Assembly: GCF_003429005.1 (NCBI RefSeq)
Contig: NZ_QVQV01000002.1
Coordinates: 434,001 to 498,000 of the forward strand
Direction: 5' to 3'
Length of the DNA: 64,000 nucleotides
Origin: Paraburkholderia sp. DHOC27
GTDB taxonomy: Bacteria; Pseudomonadota; Gammaproteobacteria; Burkholderiales; Burkholderiaceae
Shown piece by piece: positions 63,890 to 64,000 of this stretch. The notes under the pieces were generated by a model. It was not told the origin of the DNA. It ran no database searches and saw nothing but the letters and a program-made list of their open reading frames with translations. Numbering within the stretch: position 1 is the first letter of the stretch; every line of letters starts with the position of its first letter. Position numbers and translations under genes: made by a program.

Positions 63890-64000
63890 TTGTCTTCATC
63901 ACGAAGTTGATCCGCAACCACGAAGGGTTGAGCGAAGAGCCGGTGCGACGCGCAATGCCAGGCGATGGGCGCGAGGGAACACCGTACAGGCGATGACAAT

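Noticed and set aside
1-64000. CRISPR array or intact insertion sequence
   Set aside because: No regularly spaced direct repeats of CRISPR type and no full transposase with terminal inverted repeats were seen; only the degenerate RAYT relative is present.

Overview
This GC-rich window most resembles a Burkholderiaceae chromosome, with Paraburkholderia or Burkholderia the best guess. The clues are strong G/C third-position bias, the gene order rnr-rlmB with rpiA nearby, a DUF4148 secreted protein, and the family make-up. The species cannot be fixed from sequence alone.

Positions 1-35052 are mostly an exopolysaccharide (EPS) locus of the Wzx/Wzy type. It holds a flippase, a Wzy-type polymerase, a phosphoglycosyl transferase, Wza, Wzc, eight or so glycosyltransferases, a large membrane-anchored beta-propeller protein and a fused double alpha/beta-hydrolase. 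Embedded in it is a five-gene plus-strand cassette (15633-21859): acyl carrier protein, acyl-CoA-dehydrogenase-like flavoprotein, amino acid:[carrier protein] ligase, DUF1839 protein and a GH2 beta-mannosidase-like enzyme. I infer that this cassette loads an amino acid on a carrier protein, possibly oxidises it, and delivers it to the polysaccharide or another acceptor. A near-consensus sigma-54 promoter lies before the Crp-type regulator that heads the wcaJ-wza-wzc operon.

Positions 35071-50000 are a housekeeping and metabolic stretch. It contains rpiA, rlmB, rnr, a tRNA-Leu(CAG) with a textbook promoter and terminator, a YeeE/YedE transporter, a duplicated-domain protein with a sigma-54-like promoter, an MFS transporter, a three-subunit molybdenum hydroxylase of the PaoABC type without a Tat signal, a catalytically degenerate REP-type transposase relative and an AEC-family carrier.

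Positions 50336-53305 hold a YCII protein, an LpxL/HtrB-type acyltransferase, a DUF4148 protein, a small conserved-looking protein and an LRAT-like NCEHF protein.

Positions 53773-63889 form a probable dedicated peptide-secretion system: a 95-residue double-glycine leader peptide, a PP2C phosphatase, and a convergent operon encoding a tandem-FHA membrane protein, an HlyD adaptor, a cytoplasmic parvulin, an ABC transporter with two cyclic-nucleotide-binding-like domains plus a C39 peptidase (HetC-like layout), and a sigma-54 activator with GAFTGA. Sigma-54-like elements precede both the peptide gene and the LRAT-like gene. With the aminoacyl-carrier-protein cassette, this is the most interesting part of the window.
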